From Lachnospiraceae bacterium UBA3863 (GTDB taxonomy: Bacteria; Bacillota; Clostridia; Lachnospirales; Lachnospiraceae): DNA of 10,220 nt. The notes beneath the pieces are model-generated. The model saw only the letters and a list, made by a program, of their open reading frames with translations. It did not search any database and was not told the DNA's origin. Positions 1 through 6,467 of this stretch are shown piece after piece. The stretch lies in assembly GCA_002392385.1 (NCBI GenBank), contig DGGX01000082.1, positions 1 to 10,220 on the forward strand, given 5' to 3'. How positions within the stretch are numbered: position 1 is the stretch's first letter; every line of letters begins with the position of its first letter. Made by a program: the position numbers and the translations under genes.

Positions 1-221
1 TCCTTGGAGTTCTCATCCATAACGATGTATTTGTCCTTGGGGGAACGGCCGGTGAAGATACCGGTCATGACGTTGACAGCATCCAGTTCGGTGAGCTGTC
101 CCTTCTCGTAGCCGGTAAGCTCGGGCTTCATCTCCTCTTCGAACAGAAGCTCATAGGAAGGATTGTAGACGATCTCCTTCGCGCCGTGGATGCCGTGTTT
201 GGTAAGATCCAGATTTGCCAT
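1..221 (-). CDS. pckA: Phosphoenolpyruvate carboxykinase (ATP), N-terminal part (runs off the left edge)
   Basis: ATP-dependent PEP carboxykinase interconverts oxaloacetate + ATP with PEP + CO2 + ADP in the cytoplasm. In anaerobic Clostridia it works in gluconeogenesis or in CO2-fixing fermentation. Only the first 73 codons are visible. The protein begins [20 protein letters not shown] and continues with a stretch containing [12 protein letters not shown] and the segment [11 protein letters not shown] at about residues 57-67. TGRSPKDK is a hallmark of the ATP-type enzyme. The catalytic P-loop and metal-binding residues lie outside the window. The ATG at 219-221 is preceded nine bases upstream by AAAAGAGG (231-238), a good ribosome binding site. 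It is read in the same direction as the operon before it but is separated by an AT-rich 145-base gap with promoter-like elements, so it is probably its own housekeeping unit. Identity is secure; regulation is inferred. Confidence 0.95.
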   Translation of the reverse strand, partial: MANLDLTKHGIHGAKEIVYNPSYELLFEEEMKPELTGYEKGQLTELDAVNVMTGIFTGRSPKDKYIVMDENSK

Positions 222-262
222 TCTTAAATACCTCTTTTCTGAATTAAGCAGGCTGTCTGTAG

Positions 263-276
263 TTTCTGCGTTTTCA
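263..276 (-). promoter_or_regulatory. cre-like site near the predicted pckA start
   Basis: The minus strand reads TGAAAACGCAGAAA. The first eight bases match the strong half of the CcpA catabolite-responsive element (TGWAANCG), but the second half departs from consensus at two positions. It would lie at or just after the predicted transcription start, where CcpA binding can block initiation or elongation. Glucose control of pckA is common in Firmicutes, which makes the site plausible, but the match is only partial. Confidence 0.3.
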
Positions 277-279
277 CAC

Positions 280-301
280 GTAACATTACCACAAATGTTC
301 C
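280..301. promoter_or_regulatory. Imperfect dyad overlapping the candidate pckA -10, possible operator
   Basis: On the plus strand GTAACATT (280-287), six bases, then AATGTTCC (294-301) form an inverted repeat with seven of eight positions paired, including a perfect AACATT/AATGTT core. It covers the candidate extended -10 of pckA (283-288), a position typical of a repressor site. I cannot assign a regulator: it does not match the Rex or CcpA consensus. A chance dyad in AT-rich DNA remains possible. Confidence 0.35.
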
Positions 302-328
302 GTAAAGTCATCAGTCATTTTTAAATAA

Positions 329-344
329 TGATAAAGAATTATCA
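329..344 (-). terminator. Weak AT-rich hairpin after the histidine kinase gene, possible terminator
   Basis: TGATAA (329-334) and TTATCA (339-344) form a perfect six-base inverted repeat around a four-base loop, 23 bases past the kinase stop. On the minus strand it is followed by TTATTT. The stem has a single G-C pair, so it is far weaker than a standard intrinsic terminator. It overlaps a second small dyad (GAATT-ATC-AATTC, 336-348) and the distal promoter candidate, so it might instead be a protein site. It is the only terminator-like structure before pckA. Confidence 0.25.
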
Positions 345-366
345 ATTCCTGTCTCCGGCATCCTTT

Positions 367-1764
367 TCATCCGGCTGATCCGCTCTTCTTTCCTGCCTGC
401 GGGGGTATGGGGATCAGGACCTGCAGGCGGAACCACCCGTCCTCCGCGCGGATCTGCAGGGAGCCGTCATGGGCCCGGGCTATGCTCTCAATGCTGCGCA
501 GCCCGATGCCGTGGGCGGAGGCGTCCTCCTTGGTGGTCAGGGGCAGCCGGCTCTTCCCGGTCCCCGCGGACGTACCGTCCCCGGTCTTGCCTCCCTCCGC
601 GTAGCGGACCGGCGTGACGAACCGGTTCTCCACGGACAGCCGCAGAAAGCTCTTCCTGCGCTCGATGTAGACCCTGATCAGGCGTTCCTCCTCCCTCGCG
701 ATCTGTGAGGCCGCCTCTATGGCGTTGTCCAGGGAGTTGCCCAGCAGGGAACATATCTCCGCTGTGGGAAGGAAGGCCATGGCCTCACCGTCCGCGATCA
801 CCTTGAGGGTGATCTTCCTGTCCCGGCACTGCAGTCCCTTCTCCGACAGGATCGTGTCCACCACGGGATGGCCCGTCCGGCTGAGGGCCTCATAGCCGCT
901 GATCTCCTCCTCCATGGTATCGAGGGCCGACCGTCTCTCTTCTTCCGTGATGCTGCTCTTCAGATAGAGGATCTGGTGCTTGAGGTCGTGGTAGCGCCGG
1001 TTGACCAGGTCCATGGCGTCCCTGGAGGCCTGATAATGCGTGTACTCCCGGTCCAGGACCGCCTGCAGCCGGTCCGCCTCCTGCCGCGTATGCATCTCAT
1101 GCAGGACCATGTGGTAGCCGAACAGGATGGCGATCCCTCCCAGATCCGCCAGTGTGCGGATGGTATAGATCTCCATGGTCCACTGACTGCTGAAGGGTGT
1201 GTTGCGCAGAGCGTAGCTGATATTGCTGATGGCATAGATCACCGCTGTGATCAACACCACATTTCTCAGCTCCTTCCAGGTGATGGGCAGATGCTCATTC
1301 TTTCCGCCGCAGCGGCCCTCCAGATAACTGATCACAGAGAAGGTCACCCCGTGGGTGATGATCAGGAGTCCCAGATTGAGGCACATACTCAGGGGCATCC
1401 GGAGGGCGGTCAGGGCATAGTAGAAGAACTGCCATTCCAGAGAGGCCGCGAATTCCCCCACCATATAGGCCCGCACCGTATAATAGGCACACGTCGTCCT
1501 GTCCATGACGCAGCAGCTGCGGATCATGCCGTAGATCATCAGAACATGTACAGCCAGACAGAGCATGAAATATCGCTGCTCGATACGATAAGTGAACAGC
1601 ATAAAGAGCATCTGAACCGCCCACAGCAGGGCAAAGGTCACAAATCGGCCCTTCCCCTGTCTCTGACGGTTCAGACGTATAAACAGAATCGCACTGAACC
1701 CGTAGGCCAGTGAATAATATATGCCCGGTGTTTCTGTAAGATCCAGCGGTGGTATAGTCCACAT
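367..1764 (-). CDS. Membrane sensor histidine kinase, GHKL/AgrC-like, partner of the LytTR regulator
   Basis: This 465-residue protein is probably an inner-membrane sensor that autophosphorylates and passes phosphate to the LytTR regulator encoded just upstream. The first 222 residues contain six or seven hydrophobic segments (about 14-31, 41-58, 64-81, 94-121, 127-147, 168-186, 203-222) with no large extracellular domain, as in the AgrC/ComD group. A coiled stretch (223-256) leads to the phospho-acceptor region YHDLKHQ with His259. The GHKL ATPase domain follows: N box NSLDN at 343-347 and G box HGIGL at 418-422. Between them lies an unusually long Gly/Thr/Ser-rich linker (about 388-412). 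The ATG at 1762-1764 follows a GGGAGAGG ribosome binding site, 53 bases after the regulator stop, consistent with one transcript. In this family the usual ligands are peptides; here the carbohydrate context suggests a glycan or an autoinducing signal, but no ligand can be deduced. Confidence 0.92.
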   Translation of the reverse strand: MWTIPPLDLTETPGIYYSLAYGFSAILFIRLNRQRQGKGRFVTFALLWAVQMLFMLFTYRIEQRYFMLCLAVHVLMIYGMIRSCCVMDRTTCAYYTVRAYMVGEFAASLEWQFFYYALTALRMPLSMCLNLGLLIITHGVTFSVISYLEGRCGGKNEHLPITWKELRNVVLITAVIYAISNISYALRNTPFSSQWTMEIYTIRTLADLGGIAILFGYHMVLHEMHTRQEADRLQAVLDREYTHYQASRDAMDLVNRRYHDLKHQILYLKSSITEEERRSALDTMEEEISGYEALSRTGHPVVDTILSEKGLQCRDRKITLKVIADGEAMAFLPTAEICSLLGNSLDNAIEAASQIAREEERLIRVYIERRKSFLRLSVENRFVTPVRYAEGGKTGDGTSAGTGKSRLPLTTKEDASAHGIGLRSIESIARAHDGSLQIRAEDGWFRLQVLIPIPPQAGKKSGSAG

Positions 1765-1817
1765 AGCCGCCTCTCCCGCAAGTCATCTCTGCTGTCCCGT
1801 CCCTGCTGACGATCCGG

Positions 1818-2519
1818 TCACATGCTCATGTATCGGTTCAGGGCGTCCATAAAGGCTCTCTTGCGGTTGTTGCCCAGCCGCAGCACATCGCTGCCGAGCC
1901 GGATCTCCTGTCCCTCAATACCGTCCACGAAGGCAAGATTGACCAGGATGCCCTTATTGCAGTGGAAGAAACCCTCCTGCATCAGTTCCTCCTCCGTCTC
2001 CCGGAAGGTCCCCCTGGTAGTGATCTCGCCCTCCGTGGTGTGGTAGGTCAGATTGTGGTCCCGCACCTCCACATAACGGATGCTGTGGACCCGGATCCGC
2101 TGACGTCCGCCCTTGACATTGAGGACCAGAAAACGCTCGGTCCCGGCCTTCCTTCTGGAGATGGCCCTGTCCAGGGTCTGGGCCGCGTCTTCATACTTAA
2201 CCGGCTTGAGCAGGTAATCCAGGGCCCCTACCCGGTAGCCGCGGATGGCGTATTGGGGAGAATTGGTCACGAAGATGATCTCCACGTCCATATCCATCCG
2301 CCGGATCTCCTCAGCGGCACTCATGCCGTTCAGAAGCGGCAGTTCGATATCCATCAGCAGGATATCGTAATCCGCGGAATAGTTCTCCACGACCGCGTCC
2401 CCGTCAGAGAATTCTCTGATCTCAAAGGTACACTCGTTCTCTCTCTCATAGCGGCGCAGGTAGTCTCTGATTTCTGCACGGCATTTGCTGTCGTCCTCTA
2501 TGATCGCGATCCGATACAC
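1818..2519 (-). CDS. LytTR-family response regulator
   Basis: This 233-residue DNA-binding regulator of the AgrA/LytR type has a full receiver domain at residues 1-120: acidic pocket E8-D9-D10, phospho-acceptor Asp57 in LLMDIELP, Thr85, and Lys105 in LLKPVK. The LytTR DNA-binding domain spans about 130-231, with typical features such as FHCNKGILVNL and the terminal NNRKRAFMDALNRYM helix. All receiver residues needed for phosphorylation are present. Translation starts with GTG at 2517-2519, immediately after the TAA of the rhamnosidase gene with no base between, so translation is coupled. The kinase follows 53 bases downstream. LytTR proteins bind pairs of short direct repeats about one helical turn apart near promoters; I did not see a convincing pair in the window, and the first promoter of the operon lies outside it. 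The likely role is to control this glycoside locus, possibly with autoregulation. Confidence 0.95.
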   Translation of the reverse strand: MYRIAIIEDDSKCRAEIRDYLRRYERENECTFEIREFSDGDAVVENYSADYDILLMDIELPLLNGMSAAEEIRRMDMDVEIIFVTNSPQYAIRGYRVGALDYLLKPVKYEDAAQTLDRAISRRKAGTERFLVLNVKGGRQRIRVHSIRYVEVRDHNLTYHTTEGEITTRGTFRETEEELMQEGFFHCNKGILVNLAFVDGIEGQEIRLGSDVLRLGNNRKRAFMDALNRYMSM

Positions 2520-4601
2520 TTATCTGTCCTCCCGGTAATCCTCCGTAACGAATTCGACCCCGTCCTCCAGTTTGTAATGCGTGCAGCCATCTGCCCGCAG
2601 ATAGCCCTCCGTGCCGTCCGCCCTTACCCTGAGGCTGTGACCGTCCCAGTACAGCTGCACGGAGGCTCCGTCCATGCCCACCGGCAATGTGCAGTCCAGC
2701 TTTCCGAAGTAAGAGAGCTGGGGCGCGAGTATAAATGACAGTTTCTCCTCTCCCTCGCTGCAGTCCATGATCGTCTCCAGTCCCACCAGATACCTGGCCA
2801 GCAGGTAGACCGGACTGGCTGCCCAGGCATGGCACAGGCTCTTGCCGAACCGGTCGCCGTACATGTCATACTGGGCCGTTCCCGTCACCGCGGGATCGAA
2901 TTCCTCCCAGAAGGTCACGGCGCCGCGCTCCAGCATACCGCCCCAGTAGCCGCGGATAGCCGCGAGGATCTCGTCGTACTGCTCCAGCTGTCCCAGGGCG
3001 TCCAGGGCATAAAACTGGAAATAGGGTGTCCGGATCGGTGCCGCTTCATCGGACAGAAGCACGTTCTCCAGGATCCGGTCCGTCTGGTCCTCATCCGCCA
3101 TGCCCGTACGCAGGGCCAGAATGTTGGTCTGCCGGGTGACGTGCTTCCTGCCGGATACAAAGCTGTCGATATAGGCGCCTTTTTCCTCGGACCAGTAATA
3201 GCTGCGGATCTGTTCCCGCAGGGCCTGGGCCTGCCGGGCGTAAGTCGCCTGCCTGTCCGTCTCGCCCAGTATCTCCGCCATCTCCGCGGCGGCCTTCAGC
3301 GCGGCGGCGTATAAGAACTGCTCGCCGGCTATGGGGCCTTCCTTGTCCAGATCTGCCCAGTCGATATAGACCCAGTCCCTGTCCCTGGCTGTCAGGAAGC
3401 CCTTGTCATCCAGCCTTCCCGCACAGAAATCCAGAAGGCTGCAGACCTTGGGATATACAGACGCGAGAAAATCCTTGTCCCAGGCGCTGTAATAATGCTC
3501 CTGCACCGCCAGGACCCAGAAGAGGGAGTAGTCCATGATCGTATTGATATGGGTCTCCATGGGGTCGCTCCCCCGGAGCGCCAGGAGGGTCCGCCTCTCG
3601 ATCCCCGGGTCTGCCAGCAGATAGCGGTTGACGAACATGCTCTGATAGGCGTCCCCGCTCCAGATCCACCGGTCTCTCTTGATGCCGTCGATGAAGAAGA
3701 CACCGCAGCAGAGCCGGAAGGTGTGCACAGCCACCTCCCAGATCCGGTTCAGCAGGGGATCGTCGCAGACAAAAGATGCCCGCACGGGATAATCCACATA
3801 CTGGTAGAGGGCCTGCACCTCCACGGGCGGGCCGGGGATGAAAGCATAGCGGACCGCGCAGACGGGCGTCCGTCCGAGGGCCGTCTGTCCCCTGTCCGCC
3901 GTGATCTCCGGCTTCCAGCGCAGGTAGCAATGTTCTGTATCCAGGGCCTCATCCCGGGATTCTCCCGGGTATACCGTCATGGCGGCCAGACGGTCCGGCG
4001 CCGCTGTGATCTCAAGGGCGGCGGTCAGCTCCGTCTCCCACTCATAGAGTGTCCCGCCCGGGACCTCTTCCGTCCGGACAGGGGCCATCCGCTCCACGGC
4101 ACAGGGCCACTCAGCCGGGTCCTGGTCCTTGTCATTGAAGACAGGATCACTCGCCGCCGGTACGGGACGGACATAGTCATCCGCCTGCCAGCCGACATCC
4201 GACCGGATCACATCGCCCTCCACGTAGGCGGCGGGAAGCGCCTCGATCCGCCCCACATGAATGATCACCGTGACCTTGCCGGGGCCGCAGGTGATGGTGT
4301 CCCCAAAGGGATATTTATACTCCCGGCGCTCATGAGACCGGGAGATCTCATCGATATGCCAGTCCCCCTCCGTCTCCTCGATCACCCGGACAAAGCCCTG
4401 TCCCCGGGCATAAACGCGGAAGGAGGTCTGCTCCGTCAGCCGGTATTCACGCCAGAAGACCACCCGCTGCCGGAAGCTGCTGCTCTTCCAGTAGGCCGGC
4501 CAGCCCATACCCCGCTCCACACGGGAGAAATTCTGTCTGAGTGTATGATAGAGTTCCAGGTCTCCGGGATACCAGAGCCAGCCTGTCTGCTTACTTTCCA
4601 T
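2520..4601 (-). CDS. GH78-like alpha-L-rhamnosidase, cytoplasmic
   Basis: The product, 693 residues from the chosen start, probably removes alpha-linked L-rhamnose from imported oligosaccharides. The N-terminal third looks like the beta-sandwich region of bacterial rhamnosidases. The (alpha/alpha)6-barrel follows with DGIKRDRWIWSGD (Asp305, Asp310, Asp317), matching the catalytic pocket of the family. WEEF (Glu566-Glu567) is a candidate for the general base. CHAWAASPVYLLARYLVG near residue 590 is the usual signature before the C-terminal beta domain. The Asp-x4-Glu-x6-Asp acid motif known from GH78 reads Asp-x4-Asp-x6-Asp here. There is no signal peptide. An ATG eight codons upstream (4623-4625) is in frame, but it abuts a 31-base hairpin and has no ribosome binding site. 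The ATG at 4599-4601 has GGGAG seven bases before it, so I prefer it. The family call is firm; rhamnose specificity is less so. Confidence 0.85.
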   Translation of the reverse strand: MESKQTGWLWYPGDLELYHTLRQNFSRVERGMGWPAYWKSSSFRQRVVFWREYRLTEQTSFRVYARGQGFVRVIEETEGDWHIDEISRSHERREYKYPFGDTITCGPGKVTVIIHVGRIEALPAAYVEGDVIRSDVGWQADDYVRPVPAASDPVFNDKDQDPAEWPCAVERMAPVRTEEVPGGTLYEWETELTAALEITAAPDRLAAMTVYPGESRDEALDTEHCYLRWKPEITADRGQTALGRTPVCAVRYAFIPGPPVEVQALYQYVDYPVRASFVCDDPLLNRIWEVAVHTFRLCCGVFFIDGIKRDRWIWSGDAYQSMFVNRYLLADPGIERRTLLALRGSDPMETHINTIMDYSLFWVLAVQEHYYSAWDKDFLASVYPKVCSLLDFCAGRLDDKGFLTARDRDWVYIDWADLDKEGPIAGEQFLYAAALKAAAEMAEILGETDRQATYARQAQALREQIRSYYWSEEKGAYIDSFVSGRKHVTRQTNILALRTGMADEDQTDRILENVLLSDEAAPIRTPYFQFYALDALGQLEQYDEILAAIRGYWGGMLERGAVTFWEEFDPAVTGTAQYDMYGDRFGKSLCHAWAASPVYLLARYLVGLETIMDCSEGEEKLSFILAPQLSYFGKLDCTLPVGMDGASVQLYWDGHSLRVRADGTEGYLRADGCTHYKLEDGVEFVTEDYREDR
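2527..2533 (-). promoter_or_regulatory. Ribosome binding site supporting the GTG start of the response regulator
   Basis: The minus strand reads GGGAGGA, seven bases before the GTG at 2517-2519, embedded in the last codons of the rhamnosidase gene. The strong Shine-Dalgarno supports GTG as the true start and implies re-initiation by ribosomes finishing the upstream gene. Confidence 0.75.
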
Positions 4602-4608
4602 GTAAGAG

Positions 4609-4613
4609 CTCCC
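4609..4613 (-). promoter_or_regulatory. Ribosome binding site that decides the rhamnosidase start
   Basis: The minus strand reads GGGAG seven bases before the ATG at 4599-4601. The alternative in-frame ATG at 4623-4625 directly touches the base of the palindrome at 4626-4656, leaving no accessible Shine-Dalgarno. The downstream ATG is therefore the better start. Confidence 0.7.
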
Positions 4614-4625
4614 TGAATATAGCAT

Positions 4626-4656
4626 TTACAGGCAGCCTTTCAGGGGCTGCCTGTAA
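4626..4656. repeat. Perfect 12-base palindrome (operator or 5' stem-loop) before the rhamnosidase gene
   Basis: TTACAGGCAGCC (4626-4637), a seven-base spacer, and GGCTGCCTGTAA (4645-4656) pair perfectly. It is not a standard terminator: the minus-strand side is followed by ATGCTATATTC and the plus-strand side by TTAATCATAC, with no T-run on either. It starts three bases after a promoter -10 (4660-4665) and would cover the transcription start. It is therefore best explained as a repressor or activator site, a 5' mRNA-stabilising stem-loop, or a processing/stability hairpin for read-through transcripts from the symporter gene. Confidence 0.75.
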
Positions 4657-4659
4657 TTA

Positions 4660-4688
4660 ATCATACCTATCCGCCGGAATAAAATCAA
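4660..4688 (-). promoter_or_regulatory. Candidate sigma-A promoter for rhamnosidase-regulator-kinase
   Basis: On the minus strand TTGATT (4683-4688) is followed by exactly 17 bases and TATGAT (4660-4665), matching the -35/-10 consensus at four and five of six positions. It lies 18 bases beyond the symporter stop, in the only inter-gene gap of the operon longer than 100 bases. Transcription would start near 4653, inside the palindrome at 4626-4656. This would let the rhamnosidase and the two-component genes be transcribed independently of the upstream transport and hydrolase genes. Spacing and match are good; activity is inferred. Confidence 0.55.
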
Positions 4689-4706
4689 CCCGGCTTTACC
4701 TCCGCA

Positions 4707-6416
4707 TCAGCCCAGGAGCTTTCCGATCAGGCTGTTCTTTCTCTTTTCCTTCTGCTCCTGATACTTGCGCTCCTCTTCCTCGAAGCTGAGGCCTTTCTCC
4801 GCGCAGAGCTTCTTCAGCTCGGCGATGCGCTCTTCCTCCGCCTTGCGGTCAGCCTCTTCCTGCTCAAGACGGGCACGCTCCTCGGGATCGATCCAGGTGC
4901 CGCCCTCCGCGAGGACAGCCTGCTTCTGTCTCTCAAGGATGATGGCCTTGTCCTCGTCGATATACTTCTCGACATCCATGCGGAGCAACAGGATGATGGA
5001 CAGGGCGAATCCGATCATATCCATGCAGAGGTAAGCGATCACCATACCGGTCTCCGTGGAGGCCGCCTGCCTGGTCAGGGTCGCGTCATAGCCGAGAGCG
5101 CCCAGGAAGATATTGACGATACCCATGGACAGAACCGCCAGGCCCACCATGGTGGCGCCATAAATGGACATGGTAAAACCGTCGCTTCTGAAGCCGTTCT
5201 TGGCTTCCAGGTGATCCAGCACGTCGGACAGGAGGGCGACCATCACGTACTGGGCGGGGATGATACCGACCGCCTTGAGCACGACACCCAGGGTCACTGT
5301 CACGAAGTTATGCACGTTCAGGAAGGCGACAACGCCGCCCGCCAGGGACAGGATCAGGCCGAGCACGATGGCTCTCTTCTTGCCCAGCTTGCTGGCCAGG
5401 GGCCAGGCGATGACCATGCCGACCGCCGAGGGAAGTCCGCCGACCAGACCCAGGGTGGACATGAGGGCGCCGGAAGCCGACTCCGGTGTGGAGGAGGCGA
5501 TGACGCTGTCGAACATCCAGCGGACATAGAAGCTCATGGATGTGTTCTTGACCAGCTGGCCCATCTGGAAGAAGAGGATGAACAGGACCACCATCCACCA
5601 GTACTTCTCAGATGTGCAGGCCTTGACATGGGTGGACATGGGGAGCTTCTCCTCCTTCACGCCCAGGGCCATGGATTCCTCCGTGATCCTCTCACGGGTG
5701 AAGAAGTATTCCAGCAGGATGCCCAGGGCTGTCAGGACAGCCAGGGCGATGCCCAGGATGCGCCAGTTGGCGTAGGACTGCACACGGTCGATGGTGCCGT
5801 CTGTGCCGGTCACGAACATGAAGGGCTGCAGGAGGACAGGCACCAGGATACTGGCGCCGACGCCGGCCGCCGCGACCATGGAGGCATTGGACAGGGTCGC
5901 CAGAACGCCCCTCTGTCCGCCGTTTCTGGTCGACAGCGCCACCATGGAGCTGTGGGCCGTGTAGTAGCAGGGATAGCCGACGGAATAGAAGAGGTTGAAG
6001 GACACGGCGATCCAGACCATCTTCATGAGGTAGTTGGTGGACTGAGCGTTGTCGCCGCCGGGCGTCATGAACAGAAGGACGATGGCGACTGCCATGACCG
6101 GCGCCGACAGCAGCAGGTAAGGACGGGCCTTACCGGCGGGTGTGCGGGTGTTGTCGATCAGCTGGCCGACGAAGAGGTTGCCCGCCACCACCACGATGGC
6201 CGAGATGATCGGCAGCATCATGGAGAAAACGCCGAACTGGCTGTCCGTAAGTCCGATAACGTCCGCGTAGTATCTGGTCAGATAGGCGCTGAAGATGGAG
6301 TTGGCCATCATGGCGCACAGAGGAGCCAGAAGATAGCCGATAAACATCTCCTGCAGCTTGACGCTGGAGGATGTGATCCGCGTCTTCAGCGCCGGATTCT
6401 CAAAAAATTTGCCCAT
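4707..6416 (-). CDS. GPH-family sugar:cation symporter (MFS_2 type) with charged C-terminal tail
   Basis: This 569-residue membrane transporter belongs to the glycoside-pentoside-hexuronide group, which imports sugars or small glycosides with H+ or Na+. About twelve hydrophobic segments lie between residues 24 and 480. The family loop motif GQLIDNTRTPAGKARPYLL is at 84-102, and DVLDHLEAKNGFRSDGF at 398-414 matches the conserved late loop of the family. After the last membrane segment, residues 484-560 form a highly charged Glu/Lys/Arg-rich stretch predicted to be coiled coil. It is not the PTS IIA-like domain that some members (LacS) carry. The start ATG at 6414-6416 lies downstream of an AAAGGGGAAG purine-rich stretch. 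It is flanked by the GH2 gene (51 bases upstream) and the rhamnosidase gene, so it likely imports their substrate. Specificity cannot be read from sequence. Confidence 0.93.
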   Translation of the reverse strand: MGKFFENPALKTRITSSSVKLQEMFIGYLLAPLCAMMANSIFSAYLTRYYADVIGLTDSQFGVFSMMLPIISAIVVVAGNLFVGQLIDNTRTPAGKARPYLLLSAPVMAVAIVLLFMTPGGDNAQSTNYLMKMVWIAVSFNLFYSVGYPCYYTAHSSMVALSTRNGGQRGVLATLSNASMVAAAGVGASILVPVLLQPFMFVTGTDGTIDRVQSYANWRILGIALAVLTALGILLEYFFTRERITEESMALGVKEEKLPMSTHVKACTSEKYWWMVVLFILFFQMGQLVKNTSMSFYVRWMFDSVIASSTPESASGALMSTLGLVGGLPSAVGMVIAWPLASKLGKKRAIVLGLILSLAGGVVAFLNVHNFVTVTLGVVLKAVGIIPAQYVMVALLSDVLDHLEAKNGFRSDGFTMSIYGATMVGLAVLSMGIVNIFLGALGYDATLTRQAASTETGMVIAYLCMDMIGFALSIILLLRMDVEKYIDEDKAIILERQKQAVLAEGGTWIDPEERARLEQEEADRKAEEERIAELKKLCAEKGLSFEEEERKYQEQKEKRKNSLIGKLLG

Positions 6417-6467
6417 TTTTTCTTTCTTCCCCTTTCATTTATGACGGTCTCCGTGACGGCCCCGGGA

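Larger units (their letters stand above)
222..366 (-). promoter_or_regulatory. pckA upstream control region with candidate promoters
   Basis: This AT-rich gap between the kinase stop and pckA is clearly different in base use from the GC-rich genes around it. On the minus strand two promoter candidates can be read. One is ATGACT (306-311), a 17-base spacer, then TAATGT (283-288) with an upstream TG giving an extended -10. The other, further from the gene, is TTGATA (340-345), 17 bases, then AAAAAT (317-322). The first would start transcription near 276, giving a leader of about 55 bases. The gap also holds two inverted repeats and a cre-like half site, listed separately. Which candidate is used cannot be decided by eye. 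Confidence 0.5.

Noticed and set aside
222..366. An AgrD-like signal peptide gene or LytTR direct repeats near the kinase
   Set aside because: No short open frame with a ribosome binding site and no pair of LytTR-type direct repeats at proper spacing was visible in this gap.
868..1713. A 281-codon plus-strand open frame opposite the histidine kinase gene
   Set aside because: The opposite strand has a full kinase with H, N and G boxes. This frame has no motif and unusual composition.
3495..4616. A 373-codon plus-strand open frame over the rhamnosidase gene
   Set aside because: It is a composition shadow of the rhamnosidase gene, with no recognisable domain and no ribosome binding site of note.
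4623..4625. Upstream in-frame ATG as the rhamnosidase start
   Set aside because: It touches the base of a strong hairpin and lacks a ribosome binding site, whereas the ATG at 4599-4601 has GGGAG at ideal spacing.
4626..4656. The palindrome as an intrinsic terminator ending the symporter transcript
   Set aside because: The stem is strong, but no T-run follows on either strand, and a promoter-like element immediately precedes it. Operator or 5' stem-loop explains it better.
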